From JBEAOO01 sp041164825 (GTDB lineage Bacteria > Pseudomonadota > Gammaproteobacteria > Burkholderiales > Burkholderiaceae_C): a stretch of 17,400 nt of DNA. A program made the translations under genes and the position numbers. Under the pieces are notes generated by a model, which searched no databases, had not been told where the DNA came from, and saw nothing but the letters and a program-made list of their open reading frames with translations. Location of the stretch: positions 1-17,400 of the forward strand of contig JBEAOO010000026.1 of assembly GCA_041164825.1 (NCBI GenBank), in the 5' to 3' direction. Shown here piece by piece: positions 1 through 7,058 of the stretch. Position 1 is the first letter of the stretch. Every line of letters begins with the position of its first letter.

Positions 1-277
1 CGACCATCGACAGCGCGCGCTCGACTTCACCGCCGAAGTCCGCGTGACCGGGGGTGTCGACGATGTTGATGTGGGTGCCTTCCCATGACACGGCGCAGTT
101 CTTGGCCAGAATGGTGATGCCACGCTCGCGTTCGATGGCGTTGTTGTCCATCACCGTGTCGACGACTTTCTCGTGCTCGGCGAAGGTGCCGCTTTGACGC
201 AGCAATTGGTCAACCATGGTGGTTTTGCCATGGTCAACGTGGGCGATGATGGCAATGTTGCGGATCTGTTGTGTCAT
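1..277 (-). CDS. typA: Translational GTPase TypA/BipA, N-terminal part (3' end outside window)
   Basis: TypA/BipA is a ribosome-associated translational GTPase of the EF-G/LepA group, involved in ribosome assembly and stress or cold adaptation. The 92 visible residues begin MTQQIRNIAIIAHVDHGKTT. They carry the G1 P-loop (AHVDHGKTT, residues 12-20), the switch I signature ERERGIT and the G3 motif DTPGH followed by ADFGGEVER, which is diagnostic for TypA rather than EF-Tu or LepA. The rest of the GTPase and all C-terminal domains lie beyond base 1. The start ATG (277-275) shares four bases (ATGA) with the truB stop codon, so typA is probably translated by coupling as the last visible gene of the rimP-nusA-infB-rbfA-truB operon. 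The Shine-Dalgarno is weak (an AAAGAG-like stretch), consistent with coupling. Confidence 0.96.
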   Translation of the reverse strand, partial: MTQQIRNIAIIAHVDHGKTTMVDQLLRQSGTFAEHEKVVDTVMDNNAIERERGITILAKNCAVSWEGTHINIVDTPGHADFGGEVERALSMV

Positions 278-1233
278 ATCGTGCTCTTTGCTGCAGAGGG
301 AGAGTTAAGGAGGCCCTGCACCTCCCGCGGACTCAAGAGCCGCGTAGAAATCAATTCGCCGGCAGCGACATGGCCGGCACCCAAAAAGGCCTGGTCTTCC
401 GGGCCGTAAACGCGCACAGCCGGCGCGTCGGCCAGCGGCAGGCGGCGGCGCAAGCCGCTCAAAAATCGTCCGGCCTCGTCGGCCTCCAAACGCACCACGG
501 GCCACTCGGCCAGCAGCGCGTCGGCGGGCAGCAGCGCGGCGTCGCGCTCGGCCTCCGACCAGGCTTCCACCTGCTCCAGCGTCACCGCCTGCACCACATC
601 GAGTGGGCCGGCACCAGTGCGACGCAGTGCCGCAAGATGCGCGCCACAACCCAGCGCGCGGCCGATGTCTTCGGCCAAGGTGCGGATGTACGTGCCCTTG
701 CTGCAGCGCACGTCGATCTGCCAACGGTCATTGTCGCCGTCGATGATGTCAATGCTGTGCAAGGTCACCGCGCGCGCTTCGCGCTCGATGGTGATGCCTT
801 GGCGGGCGTACTCGTACAGCGGCCGGCCTTCGTGCTTGAGCGCCGAATACATCGGCGGCGTTTGCAACTGCGCGCCAGTGAACTGCGCGCACACGGCCGC
901 CAACTGTTCGCGCGTCACGCTCACCGGCAAGCGGTCGAGCACCTCACCCTCGGCATCGCCGGTGGTGGTGGTTTCGCCCAGCTTCAGCGTGGCCAGGTAG
1001 CGTTTGTCGGCATCCAGACTCACTTGCGAGAACTTGGTGGCCGCACCAAAACACAGCGGCAGCAAGCCCGTGGCCAGCGGGTCGAGCGTGCCGGTGTGGC
1101 CGGCCTTCTCGGCCCGCAGCAACCACTTGGCTTTTTGCAGCGCATCGTTGCTCGACCAGCCCAGCGGCTTGTCGAGCAAGAGCACGCCGTGAACATCACG
1201 GCGTTGAATGCGCTGGCGCACCGGGCGGTTCAT
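274..1233 (-). CDS. truB: tRNA pseudouridine(55) synthase TruB
   Basis: TruB converts uridine 55 in the T loop of most tRNAs to pseudouridine and also acts as a tRNA-folding chaperone. The 319-residue product has the family's usual length (about 314 in E. coli). It opens with the motif GVLLLDKPLGWSSND and contains HTGTLDPLATG, whose Asp51 is the expected catalytic aspartate. The KGTYIRTLAEDIG motif and a C-terminal TruB_C/PUA-like region follow. The start at 1233 lies four bases after the rbfA stop, and a GGAC sequence inside the end of rbfA is the only visible ribosome-binding site. The stop overlaps the typA start as ATGA. Position after rbfA is the conserved order in proteobacteria. No anomaly is seen. 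Confidence 0.97.
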   Translation of the reverse strand: MNRPVRQRIQRRDVHGVLLLDKPLGWSSNDALQKAKWLLRAEKAGHTGTLDPLATGLLPLCFGAATKFSQVSLDADKRYLATLKLGETTTTGDAEGEVLDRLPVSVTREQLAAVCAQFTGAQLQTPPMYSALKHEGRPLYEYARQGITIEREARAVTLHSIDIIDGDNDRWQIDVRCSKGTYIRTLAEDIGRALGCGAHLAALRRTGAGPLDVVQAVTLEQVEAWSEAERDAALLPADALLAEWPVVRLEADEAGRFLSGLRRRLPLADAPAVRVYGPEDQAFLGAGHVAAGELISTRLLSPREVQGLLNSPSAAKSTI

Positions 1234-1237
1234 GCGC

Positions 1238-1603
1238 TCAGTCGTCCTTGGCGCGCGTGGCGTTGGCTTGCTGAATCAGCAGGTTCAGCTCGGCCGCGCG
1301 CTCGGTGGTGCGGTCAAAGTGAAAGTGCAGCGTCGGCACGGTGTGAATCTGCAGGCGCTTGAACAGGCTGTTGCGCAAGAAGCCCGCGGCCTCGTTGAGC
1401 GCCAGTTCGCATTCTTGCGGGTTGCCCACCAGCACCGAGAAATAGATCTTGGCGTGGGCGTAGTCGGGGGTGACCTCGACCGCGTGCAGCGTGACCATGC
1501 CGATGCGCGGATCTTTCAGATCGCGGATCAGTTCGGCCACATCGCGCTGGATCTGGTCGGCCACGCGGAAACCGCGGTTGGGGGTGGATTTTTTGTGTCG
1601 CAT
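1238..1603 (-). CDS. rbfA: 30S ribosome-binding factor RbfA
   Basis: RbfA is a small KH-fold protein that binds the 30S subunit and assists late 16S rRNA 5'-end maturation and cold adaptation. The 121-residue product starts MRHKKSTPNRGFRVADQIQR and contains the family pattern around residues 20-60: DVAELIRDLKDPRIGMVTLH, then VTPDYAHAKIYFSVL. The C-terminal half has VPTLHFHFDRT. I chose the ATG at 1603 because it matches the usual N-terminus. A longer reading would need a TTG at 1633 lying in the edge of a hairpin. A GGGAG sequence 12 bases upstream is the likely, rather distant, Shine-Dalgarno. The gene lies between infB (81 bases upstream) and truB (4 bases downstream). Confidence 0.96.
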   Translation of the reverse strand: MRHKKSTPNRGFRVADQIQRDVAELIRDLKDPRIGMVTLHAVEVTPDYAHAKIYFSVLVGNPQECELALNEAAGFLRNSLFKRLQIHTVPTLHFHFDRTTERAAELNLLIQQANATRAKDD

Positions 1604-1632
1604 GGGGTGTGGGTGCTCCCGGCTCAAATACA

Positions 1633-1661
1633 AACCCCGCCGTCTTGTGGACGGCGGGGTT
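1633..1661 (-). terminator. Perfect 12-bp hairpin between infB and rbfA (possible internal terminator or processing site)
   Basis: The bases AACCCCGCCGTC (1633-1644) and their exact complement (1650-1661) enclose a 5-base loop, 23 bases after the infB stop. On the minus strand the stem runs into TGTATTTGAG, a broken T-tract, so termination is likely to be partial at most. It may instead be an RNase processing site or a 3'-end stabiliser. On the plus strand no T-tract follows, so the minus direction is favoured. Confidence 0.5.
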
Positions 1662-1684
1662 GAGGGCCGTGGGATCGTTGCGCT

Positions 1685-4624
1685 TTACAGCGTGCGAGCC
1701 ACTTCCTTGATTTCGAAAATTTCCAGCTGATCGCCTTCGGCGATGTCGCTGTAGTTCTTCAGTTTGATACCGCACTCGAAGCCTTCCTTGACCTCGCGCA
1801 CGTCGTCTTTCAAGCGGCGCACCGACTCGATTTCGCCCGTGTAGATGACCACGTTTTCGCGCAGCAGGCGGAAGCGTGCACCACGGCGCACTTGGCCCGA
1901 GGTGACCATCGAACCGGCCACTGTGCCGATCTTGGAGGCCACGAACACCGTGCGAATCTCGGCCGTGCCGATCATCTCTTCGCGCTGTTCCGGTGCCAGC
2001 ATGCCGGTCATGGCCGCCTTCACTTCGTCCACCGCGTCGTAAATGATGTTGTAGTAGCGCAGGTCGACGCCGTTGCCTTCGGCTAGCTTGCGGGCGCCCG
2101 AATCGGCACGCACGTTGAAGCCGATGATGACCGCCTTGGAGGCGATCGCCAAGTTGACGTCCGACTCGCTGATGCCACCCACCGCGCCGTGCACGATGCG
2201 CACCTTGACCTCGTCGGTCGAGAGCTTGAGCAGCGACGATGCCAGGGCTTCTTGCGAGCCTTGCACGTCGGCCTTGATGATCAGGCCCAGGGTCTGCACA
2301 TCGCCGCCCTGACCCATCTGGTCCATCAGGGTTTCGAGGTTGGCGGCTTGGCGCTTGGCCAGCTTCACGTCACGGTACTTGCCTTGGCGGAAGGTGGCGA
2401 TTTCACGCGCCCGACGCTCGTCAGACAGCACCATGAATTCATCACCGGCCTGCGGCACTTCCGTGAGACCCTGGATTTCGACCGGGATCGACGGGCCGGC
2501 TTCAGCACAGGCCTTGCCGTTTTCGTCCAGCATGGCACGCACACGGCCATAGCTCGAACCGGCCAACACCACGTCGCCACGCTTGAGTGTGCCGCTCTGC
2601 ACCAAGATGGTGGCCACCGGGCCGCGGCCCTTGTCGAGCTTGGCTTCAATCACCAGGCCCTTGGCCATGCTGGCCTTGGCGGCCGTGAGCTCCAGCACTT
2701 CGGCCTGCAACAGCACTTGTTCCAGCAGGTCGTCAATGCCTTGACCGGTTTTGGCCGACACGGGCACGAAGGGCGACGGGCCGCCGAATTCTTCGGGCAC
2801 CACTTCTTCGGCCACCAGTTCGCTCTTCAAGCGTTCCAGATTGGCACCGGGCTTGTCGATCTTGTTCATCGCCACCACCAGCGGCACACCGGCAGCCTTC
2901 GCGTGGGCAATGGCTTCCTTGGTCTGCGGCATCACGCCGTCGTCGGCGGCCACCACCAAGATCACGATGTCGGTCGCCTTGGCGCCGCGGGCACGCATCT
3001 GCGTGAAGGCCGCGTGGCCCGGGGTGTCGAGGAAGGTGATCATGCCGCGCGGCGTGTCGACGTGATACGCGCCGATGTGCTGCGTGATGCCGCCAGCTTC
3101 GCCTGCTGCCACACGGGCGGTGCGGATGTAGTCGAGCAGCGAGGTCTTGCCGTGGTCAACGTGACCCATGACGGTGACGACTGGCGCCCGCGGGAAGGAC
3201 TCGTGCTTGGCATCGGCTTCGCTGTCTTCCAAGAAAGCGTCCGGGTCGTCCAGTTTGGCCGCCAGCGCGGTGTGGCCCATTTCTTCCACGACGATCATCG
3301 CGGTTTCTTGGTCCAGCTGCTGGTTGATGGTCACCATCTGGCCCAGCTTCATCATCTGCTTGATGACTTCAGACGCCTTGACCGACATCTTGTGCGCCAA
3401 GTCAGACACGCTGATGGTCTCAGGAATGTGAACTTCCTGGATTTGCGCTTCAACCGGCGCGGCAAAGCTCTGCTGCGAGCCACCGTCGTCGCGGCCACCA
3501 CGGCGGCCGCCACGCGGCGCACGCCAACCCGGACGGGCCGGGCCACCGGTGTTGATGGTTTTGAGGCCCCGCTTTTTGGCGGCGTCATCGGCCCAGCTCG
3601 ACGAGAGTTTCTCGGAGGTGAGCGACTTCTTGGCACCCGGCTTGGCGGCACCCGCTGCTCCTGCGGCAGGGGCTGCGCCCGGCGCGCCAGCAGGCTTGTG
3701 GATCGTGCCCTTGATGCCTTCTTTGCTGACTTCAGGCTTCGGCGGCTCTTCCGGCTTCTTGGCCAGCATCACCTTCTTGGGCGCATTCATCATCGCGCGG
3801 ATGGCGGCGGCTTCGTCTTCAGCGGCCTTGCGGCGCTTGGCGAGGTCGAGGGCACGTTGCTTTTCTTCGTCCACCACGTCGGCGGCCTTGATCACACGCA
3901 GTTGCGGCTTGGCCGGCTCGGCGGGCTTGGCGGCTTCAGCGGCTGCGGCAACCACGGTCGCTGCGGCGCTGGCCACCACCGCCGGGGCGGGAGCAGCAGC
4001 GGGTGCGGCGGCTGTGCCAACAGTGGCGGCGGGTGCCACAACAGCGGCGGCCGCAGCAGCGGCTTGCGCTTCAGCGGCGCGCGCAGCGGCCTCGGCAGCA
4101 GCGGCGGCTTCGCGGGCCGCGGCCTCAGCGGCTTCACGTTGACGCGCCTCAGCGGCTTCGCGCTCGACGCGGGCTTGCTCTTCGCGCTGCACGCGTTTGG
4201 CTTCCAGTTCGGCTTCTTGCTGACGCAGTTGCTCGGCCTGGGCTTGCGCTTCCAGCTCACGGCGTTGCAGTTCAGCGTCTTCTTGCTCGCTGCTGGTCTC
4301 TTCGGCGCCACCGGGCGCGTCATCGCGCTGGATGAAGGTGCGCTTCTTGCGCACTTCCACCTGAATGGTGCGGGCCTTGCCGGAGGCATCAGCTTGCTTG
4401 ATTTCGCTGGTCGACTTGCGCGTCACGGTGATCTTCTTGCGCTCCGTGCCGGCGGTCGTGCCGTGGGAGGTGCGCAGGAAGTCGAGCAGACGCTCCTTGT
4501 CGCTTTCGGTCAACGCATCGTCCGTCGACGCCTTCTTGACGCCCGCGGACTGCAGTTGTTCGAGCAGTGCCGTGGCGGAGCGATTGAGCTCAGCGGCGAG
4601 TTGTGCGACGGTGGTCACAGCCAT
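1685..4624 (-). CDS. infB: Translation initiation factor IF-2
   Basis: IF-2 is the GTPase that places fMet-tRNA on the 30S subunit and promotes 50S joining. The 979-residue protein has an IF2_N domain at residues 1-55, then a charged coiled-coil-like Glu/Arg/Ala stretch (about 110-190), an Ala/Pro-rich linker (about 190-235) and a Gly/Arg-rich patch (about 364-382). A second IF2_N-like domain covers about 398-450. The GTPase core follows: G1 GHVDHGKTS at 487-495, G3 DTPGH at 533-537, G4 NKID at 587-590 and SAK at 623-625, then domains II-IV. It is longer than the E. coli protein (890), with the excess in the low-complexity linker. The ATG at 4624 has a good AGGA 7 bases upstream. nusA ends 65 bases upstream. 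Confidence 0.98.
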   Translation of the reverse strand: MAVTTVAQLAAELNRSATALLEQLQSAGVKKASTDDALTESDKERLLDFLRTSHGTTAGTERKKITVTRKSTSEIKQADASGKARTIQVEVRKKRTFIQRDDAPGGAEETSSEQEDAELQRRELEAQAQAEQLRQQEAELEAKRVQREEQARVEREAAEARQREAAEAAAREAAAAAEAAARAAEAQAAAAAAAVVAPAATVGTAAAPAAAPAPAVVASAAATVVAAAAEAAKPAEPAKPQLRVIKAADVVDEEKQRALDLAKRRKAAEDEAAAIRAMMNAPKKVMLAKKPEEPPKPEVSKEGIKGTIHKPAGAPGAAPAAGAAGAAKPGAKKSLTSEKLSSSWADDAAKKRGLKTINTGGPARPGWRAPRGGRRGGRDDGGSQQSFAAPVEAQIQEVHIPETISVSDLAHKMSVKASEVIKQMMKLGQMVTINQQLDQETAMIVVEEMGHTALAAKLDDPDAFLEDSEADAKHESFPRAPVVTVMGHVDHGKTSLLDYIRTARVAAGEAGGITQHIGAYHVDTPRGMITFLDTPGHAAFTQMRARGAKATDIVILVVAADDGVMPQTKEAIAHAKAAGVPLVVAMNKIDKPGANLERLKSELVAEEVVPEEFGGPSPFVPVSAKTGQGIDDLLEQVLLQAEVLELTAAKASMAKGLVIEAKLDKGRGPVATILVQSGTLKRGDVVLAGSSYGRVRAMLDENGKACAEAGPSIPVEIQGLTEVPQAGDEFMVLSDERRAREIATFRQGKYRDVKLAKRQAANLETLMDQMGQGGDVQTLGLIIKADVQGSQEALASSLLKLSTDEVKVRIVHGAVGGISESDVNLAIASKAVIIGFNVRADSGARKLAEGNGVDLRYYNIIYDAVDEVKAAMTGMLAPEQREEMIGTAEIRTVFVASKIGTVAGSMVTSGQVRRGARFRLLRENVVIYTGEIESVRRLKDDVREVKEGFECGIKLKNYSDIAEGDQLEIFEIKEVARTL

Positions 4625-4689
4625 TGTGGAATCCTTGCTTGGGTCTTGCAGTGCAGCTTGCGGTGGGGCAATGTGGGGCGCGATATCGA

Positions 4690-6171
4690 TCAGGCGGCGT
4701 TGAACCAGTGTTCACGCGCCTTCATGATCAGCGCCTTGGCTGCGTCGTCGTTCAGGCCAGTCAGTTCGGTGAGTTCATCCACCGCCAGGTCGGCCAGGTC
4801 GTCACGGGTGTGGATGCCGCCGTCGGCCAGCTTGCCGATCAACTCGGGGCTCAGGCCGTCAAGGTCGCGCAGGTCTTGCGACACATCGTCAACCTTCTCT
4901 TCCTTGGCGATTTCCATCGTCAGCAACGCGTCTTTCGCACGGGTGCGCAACTCGTTGACCGTGTCTTCATCGAAGCCTTCGATCTCGAGCATTTCCTGCA
5001 TCGGGACGTAGGCCACTTCTTCGAGGCTGGCAAAGCCCTCGGCAATCAGGATGTCGGCCACTTCGGCGTCCACATCGAGCTTGTCAACAAACAGCGCACG
5101 CACGCCGTCGGTCTCAGCGGCCTGTTTGGCGCTCGACTCTTCGGCCGTCATGATGTTGATGCGCCAGCCGGTGAGGTCGGACGCCAAGCGCACGTTTTGG
5201 CCGCCACGGCCGATGGCGATGGCGAGGTTCTCCTCGTCCACCACCACGTCCATGGCGTGGCGCTCTTCGTCGACCACGATCGATTGCACATTGGCCGGGG
5301 CCAGCGCACCGATCACGAACTGAGCCGGGTCTTCCGACCACAACACGATGTCCACGCGTTCGCCAGCGAGCTCGTTGGTCACGGCGTTGACACGCGAGCC
5401 GCGCACACCAACGCAGGTGCCGATCGGATCAACGCGTTTGTCGTGCGACAGCACAGCGATCTTGGCGCGCGAGCCGGGGTCACGGGCGCAGCCCTTGATT
5501 TCCAGCAGGCCTTGTTCGATCTCGGGCACTTCTTGGGCGAACAGCTCGGCCATGAAGCCCGGCGCACTGCGCGACAAGATGATTTGAGCGCCGCGCAAGG
5601 TCGGGTCGACCTCGGCGATGTAGGCGCGAACGCGGTCACCGGAGCGGAGGTTTTCCTTCGGAATGGTTTCCGAGCGGCGCAGGCGGCCTTCAACACGGCC
5701 CGATTCCACGATCAGGTCGCCCTTGTCGAGGCGCTTCACGGTGCCGACCATGATCTTCTCTCCGCGCGAGAGGAAGTCGGTCAGCAGCTGTTCGCGCTCG
5801 GCGTCGCGGATCTTTTGCAAGATCACTTGCTTGGCGGCTTGCGCGCCAATGCGGCCGATCGACACCGACTCGATGCCTTCTTCGATGTAGTCGTCGACTT
5901 CGATGTCGGAGATTTGCTCCTGCGCCTCAAACAGCAGGATTTCCGAGTCGGGCAGTTGCAGGCCGGCCTCGTTCGGGACCACGTGCCAGCGGCGGAAGGT
6001 TTCGTACTCGCCGGTGTCACGGTCGATGGCCACGCGCACATCAACTTCGCCGCCATGCAGCTTCTTGGAGGCCGAGGCCAGCGCCGATTCCACGGCGCCA
6101 AAGACCACTTCGCGGTCCACGCTCTTTTCGCGGGAAATGGCGTCTACCAGCATCAACAGTTCGCGGTTCAT
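4690..6171 (-). CDS. nusA: Transcription termination/antitermination factor NusA
   Basis: NusA binds RNA polymerase and modulates pausing, intrinsic termination and antitermination. The 493 residues match E. coli NusA (495) in length and layout. The N-terminal RNAP-binding domain spans about 1-125 (MNRELLMLVDAISREKSVDR). An S1 domain spans about 136-200 (GTVKRLDKGDLIVESG). KH1 has its GVRGSR turn near 255 and KH2 has IGRGGQNVRLA near 320. Two acidic helix-hairpin-helix repeats lie at about 365-418 and 435-490. The start ATG overlaps the rimP stop by four bases (ATGA), with a strong GGAGG 9 bases upstream inside rimP. NusA autoregulates this operon in E. coli by acting on leader terminators. 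A T-tract hairpin is present in the leader here too, but any such control here is inference. Confidence 0.98.
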   Translation of the reverse strand: MNRELLMLVDAISREKSVDREVVFGAVESALASASKKLHGGEVDVRVAIDRDTGEYETFRRWHVVPNEAGLQLPDSEILLFEAQEQISDIEVDDYIEEGIESVSIGRIGAQAAKQVILQKIRDAEREQLLTDFLSRGEKIMVGTVKRLDKGDLIVESGRVEGRLRRSETIPKENLRSGDRVRAYIAEVDPTLRGAQIILSRSAPGFMAELFAQEVPEIEQGLLEIKGCARDPGSRAKIAVLSHDKRVDPIGTCVGVRGSRVNAVTNELAGERVDIVLWSEDPAQFVIGALAPANVQSIVVDEERHAMDVVVDEENLAIAIGRGGQNVRLASDLTGWRINIMTAEESSAKQAAETDGVRALFVDKLDVDAEVADILIAEGFASLEEVAYVPMQEMLEIEGFDEDTVNELRTRAKDALLTMEIAKEEKVDDVSQDLRDLDGLSPELIGKLADGGIHTRDDLADLAVDELTELTGLNDDAAKALIMKAREHWFNAA

Positions 6172-6716
6172 TTTGTCAGGCCTCCGTCAAGCTCGTCATC
6201 TGCGCCAGGGGTTGCATCCGGGGCGGGGGGCGCAAAGCGACGCCCCTTGAAATCGACCACCGGTACCAACCGTGCCTCGCGCACTTCTTCCAATGAAAAA
6301 TCCAGGGCCTGTTCGACCTTGCCGTCGTTGAAGACGAGTCGCCAGGCGTTGTCTTGCTGCGGCTCTTGGGCCTGCAGCGCTCCGCGGTATTTTTTTCGCC
6401 CCTGGAAGGGCATCTTCAAGGTGAGGTCCACCTGCTCGCCCGAGAAGCGGACAAAGTCGGCAGCCTTTTTGATCGGGCGGTCCAGGCCGGGCGACGACAC
6501 TTCCAAGCGCTCGTAAGCGCAACCCTCGACCTCCAACACGTGTTGCAGCTGGCGCGTCACGCGCTCGCAGTCTTCCACGGTGATGAACTCGCCCGCCGGG
6601 TCGCCCGGCACGCGGTCGATGTAGACGCGCAGCAGCCCACCCGGGGTGCGCTCGGTGTCCACCAGGTCATATCCCAACCCGGTCACGGTCTTGTCTACAG
6701 CGGCTTGCCAGTTCAT
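6168..6716 (-). CDS. rimP: Ribosome maturation factor RimP
   Basis: RimP binds the free 30S subunit and assists assembly of its head and central region. The 182-residue product begins MNWQAAVDKTVTGLGYDLVD. It shows the family motifs GGLLRVYID, VTVEDCE-like ITVEDCERVTRQLQHVLEVE (about 45-65), and LEVSSPGLDRPIKK followed by DFVRFSGE. The C-terminal Sm-like domain ends in an acidic, Pro/Gly-rich tail. I chose the ATG at 6716 because the protein then begins just before the conserved helix. An extended reading from a GTG at 6797 adds 27 residues with no family resemblance. The Shine-Dalgarno is poor (AGGA 13 bases upstream). It is the first gene of the operon, and its stop overlaps nusA. Confidence 0.95.
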   Translation of the reverse strand: MNWQAAVDKTVTGLGYDLVDTERTPGGLLRVYIDRVPGDPAGEFITVEDCERVTRQLQHVLEVEGCAYERLEVSSPGLDRPIKKAADFVRFSGEQVDLTLKMPFQGRKKYRGALQAQEPQQDNAWRLVFNDGKVEQALDFSLEEVREARLVPVVDFKGRRFAPPAPDATPGADDELDGGLTK

Positions 6717-6846
6717 CCAGTCGTTCGCATCCTGTCGTTCGCTCCCGCCGCACATTGCTTGGCGCTTCCCGGTGAGTGGCGGAATATTCGGCTGCACTTT
6801 GGTGCCCCGGCATACCCCTGAAACTCACATCGAAAAACGGAAAAGC

Positions 6847-6878
6847 AAAAAAAATGGGCAGGAAAAGAATCCGCCCAT
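6847..6878 (-). terminator. Hairpin plus T8 in the rimP-nusA-infB leader (putative attenuator)
   Basis: On the minus strand ATGGGC pairs with GCCCAT (6878-6873 with 6859-6854). An inner GGA/TCC stem adds three pairs past a single bulged base, closing a 6-base loop. The stem runs directly into eight T (6854-6847, the first of which is also the last stem base), then GC and TTTT. This is a standard intrinsic-terminator layout. It lies only about 16-47 bases downstream of the start site predicted from the TATAAT at 6901-6906, and well upstream of rimP. It therefore looks like a leader attenuator or the end of a very short RNA. No upstream minus-strand gene needs a terminator here, because fabI is divergent. 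Confidence 0.7.
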
Positions 6879-6900
6879 GCAGCTTTCTCGGGAAAGACGC

Positions 6901-6930
6901 ATTATAGCCTTGAATCTGCCCTACAGACAA
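6901..6930 (-). promoter_or_regulatory. Sigma-70-type promoter of the rimP-nusA-infB operon
   Basis: Reading the minus strand, TTGTCT (6930-6925, 4 of 6 matches to TTGACA) is followed after 18 bases by a perfect TATAAT (6906-6901). Initiation would fall near 6894, giving a leader of about 180 bases before the rimP ATG. The perfect -10 makes this the strongest promoter-like match I noticed in the window. The -35 is only moderate. A consensus TTGACA lies further upstream at 6946-6941 but is too far from this -10 to act with it. Confidence 0.7.
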
Positions 6931-7058
6931 GGGTGGGCACTGTCAAGAGCACGCGCCCGCCCCTGCCACGGGGTGTTTGGCCCGGTGGCGTGCAGTAGAT
7001 TCATTAGCAGCGCTCCAGCGTGCGAAAATCCCGAGACATCACCAACACTGGAGAGACC

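Larger units (their letters stand above)
6717..7058. other. Divergent intergenic region between rimP and fabI
   Basis: These 342 bases contain no credible gene. They hold the minus-strand rimP promoter (6901-6930), a T-tract hairpin in the rimP leader (6847-6878) and about 130 bases of leader down to the rimP start. A second minus-strand TTGACA hexamer is at 6941-6946, but it lies 34 bases from the TATAAT and has only a poor -10 of its own (TAGGGC at 17 bases). On the plus strand GGAGAG at 7049-7054 is the fabI ribosome-binding site. I could not identify a convincing fabI promoter; the region near 6980-7010 (TTGGCC, TAGATT, TTCATT) offers only weak matches. Confidence 0.8.

Noticed and set aside
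2189..5011. 940-codon open frame on the plus strand opposite infB
   Set aside because: It is a GC-rich antisense shadow. Composition is His/Gly/Arg-rich with no recognisable domain, and the minus strand encodes unmistakable IF-2 over nearly all of it.
4603..6516. 637-codon open frame on the plus strand opposite nusA
   Set aside because: It mirrors nusA and the 3' part of rimP in the complementary frame, with no family signature and no credible ribosome-binding site.
6949..6993. Inverted repeat GCACGC/GCGTGC upstream of fabI, considered as an operator
   Set aside because: Only six pairs separated by 33 bases in very GC-rich sequence; expected by chance, with no matching known operator.
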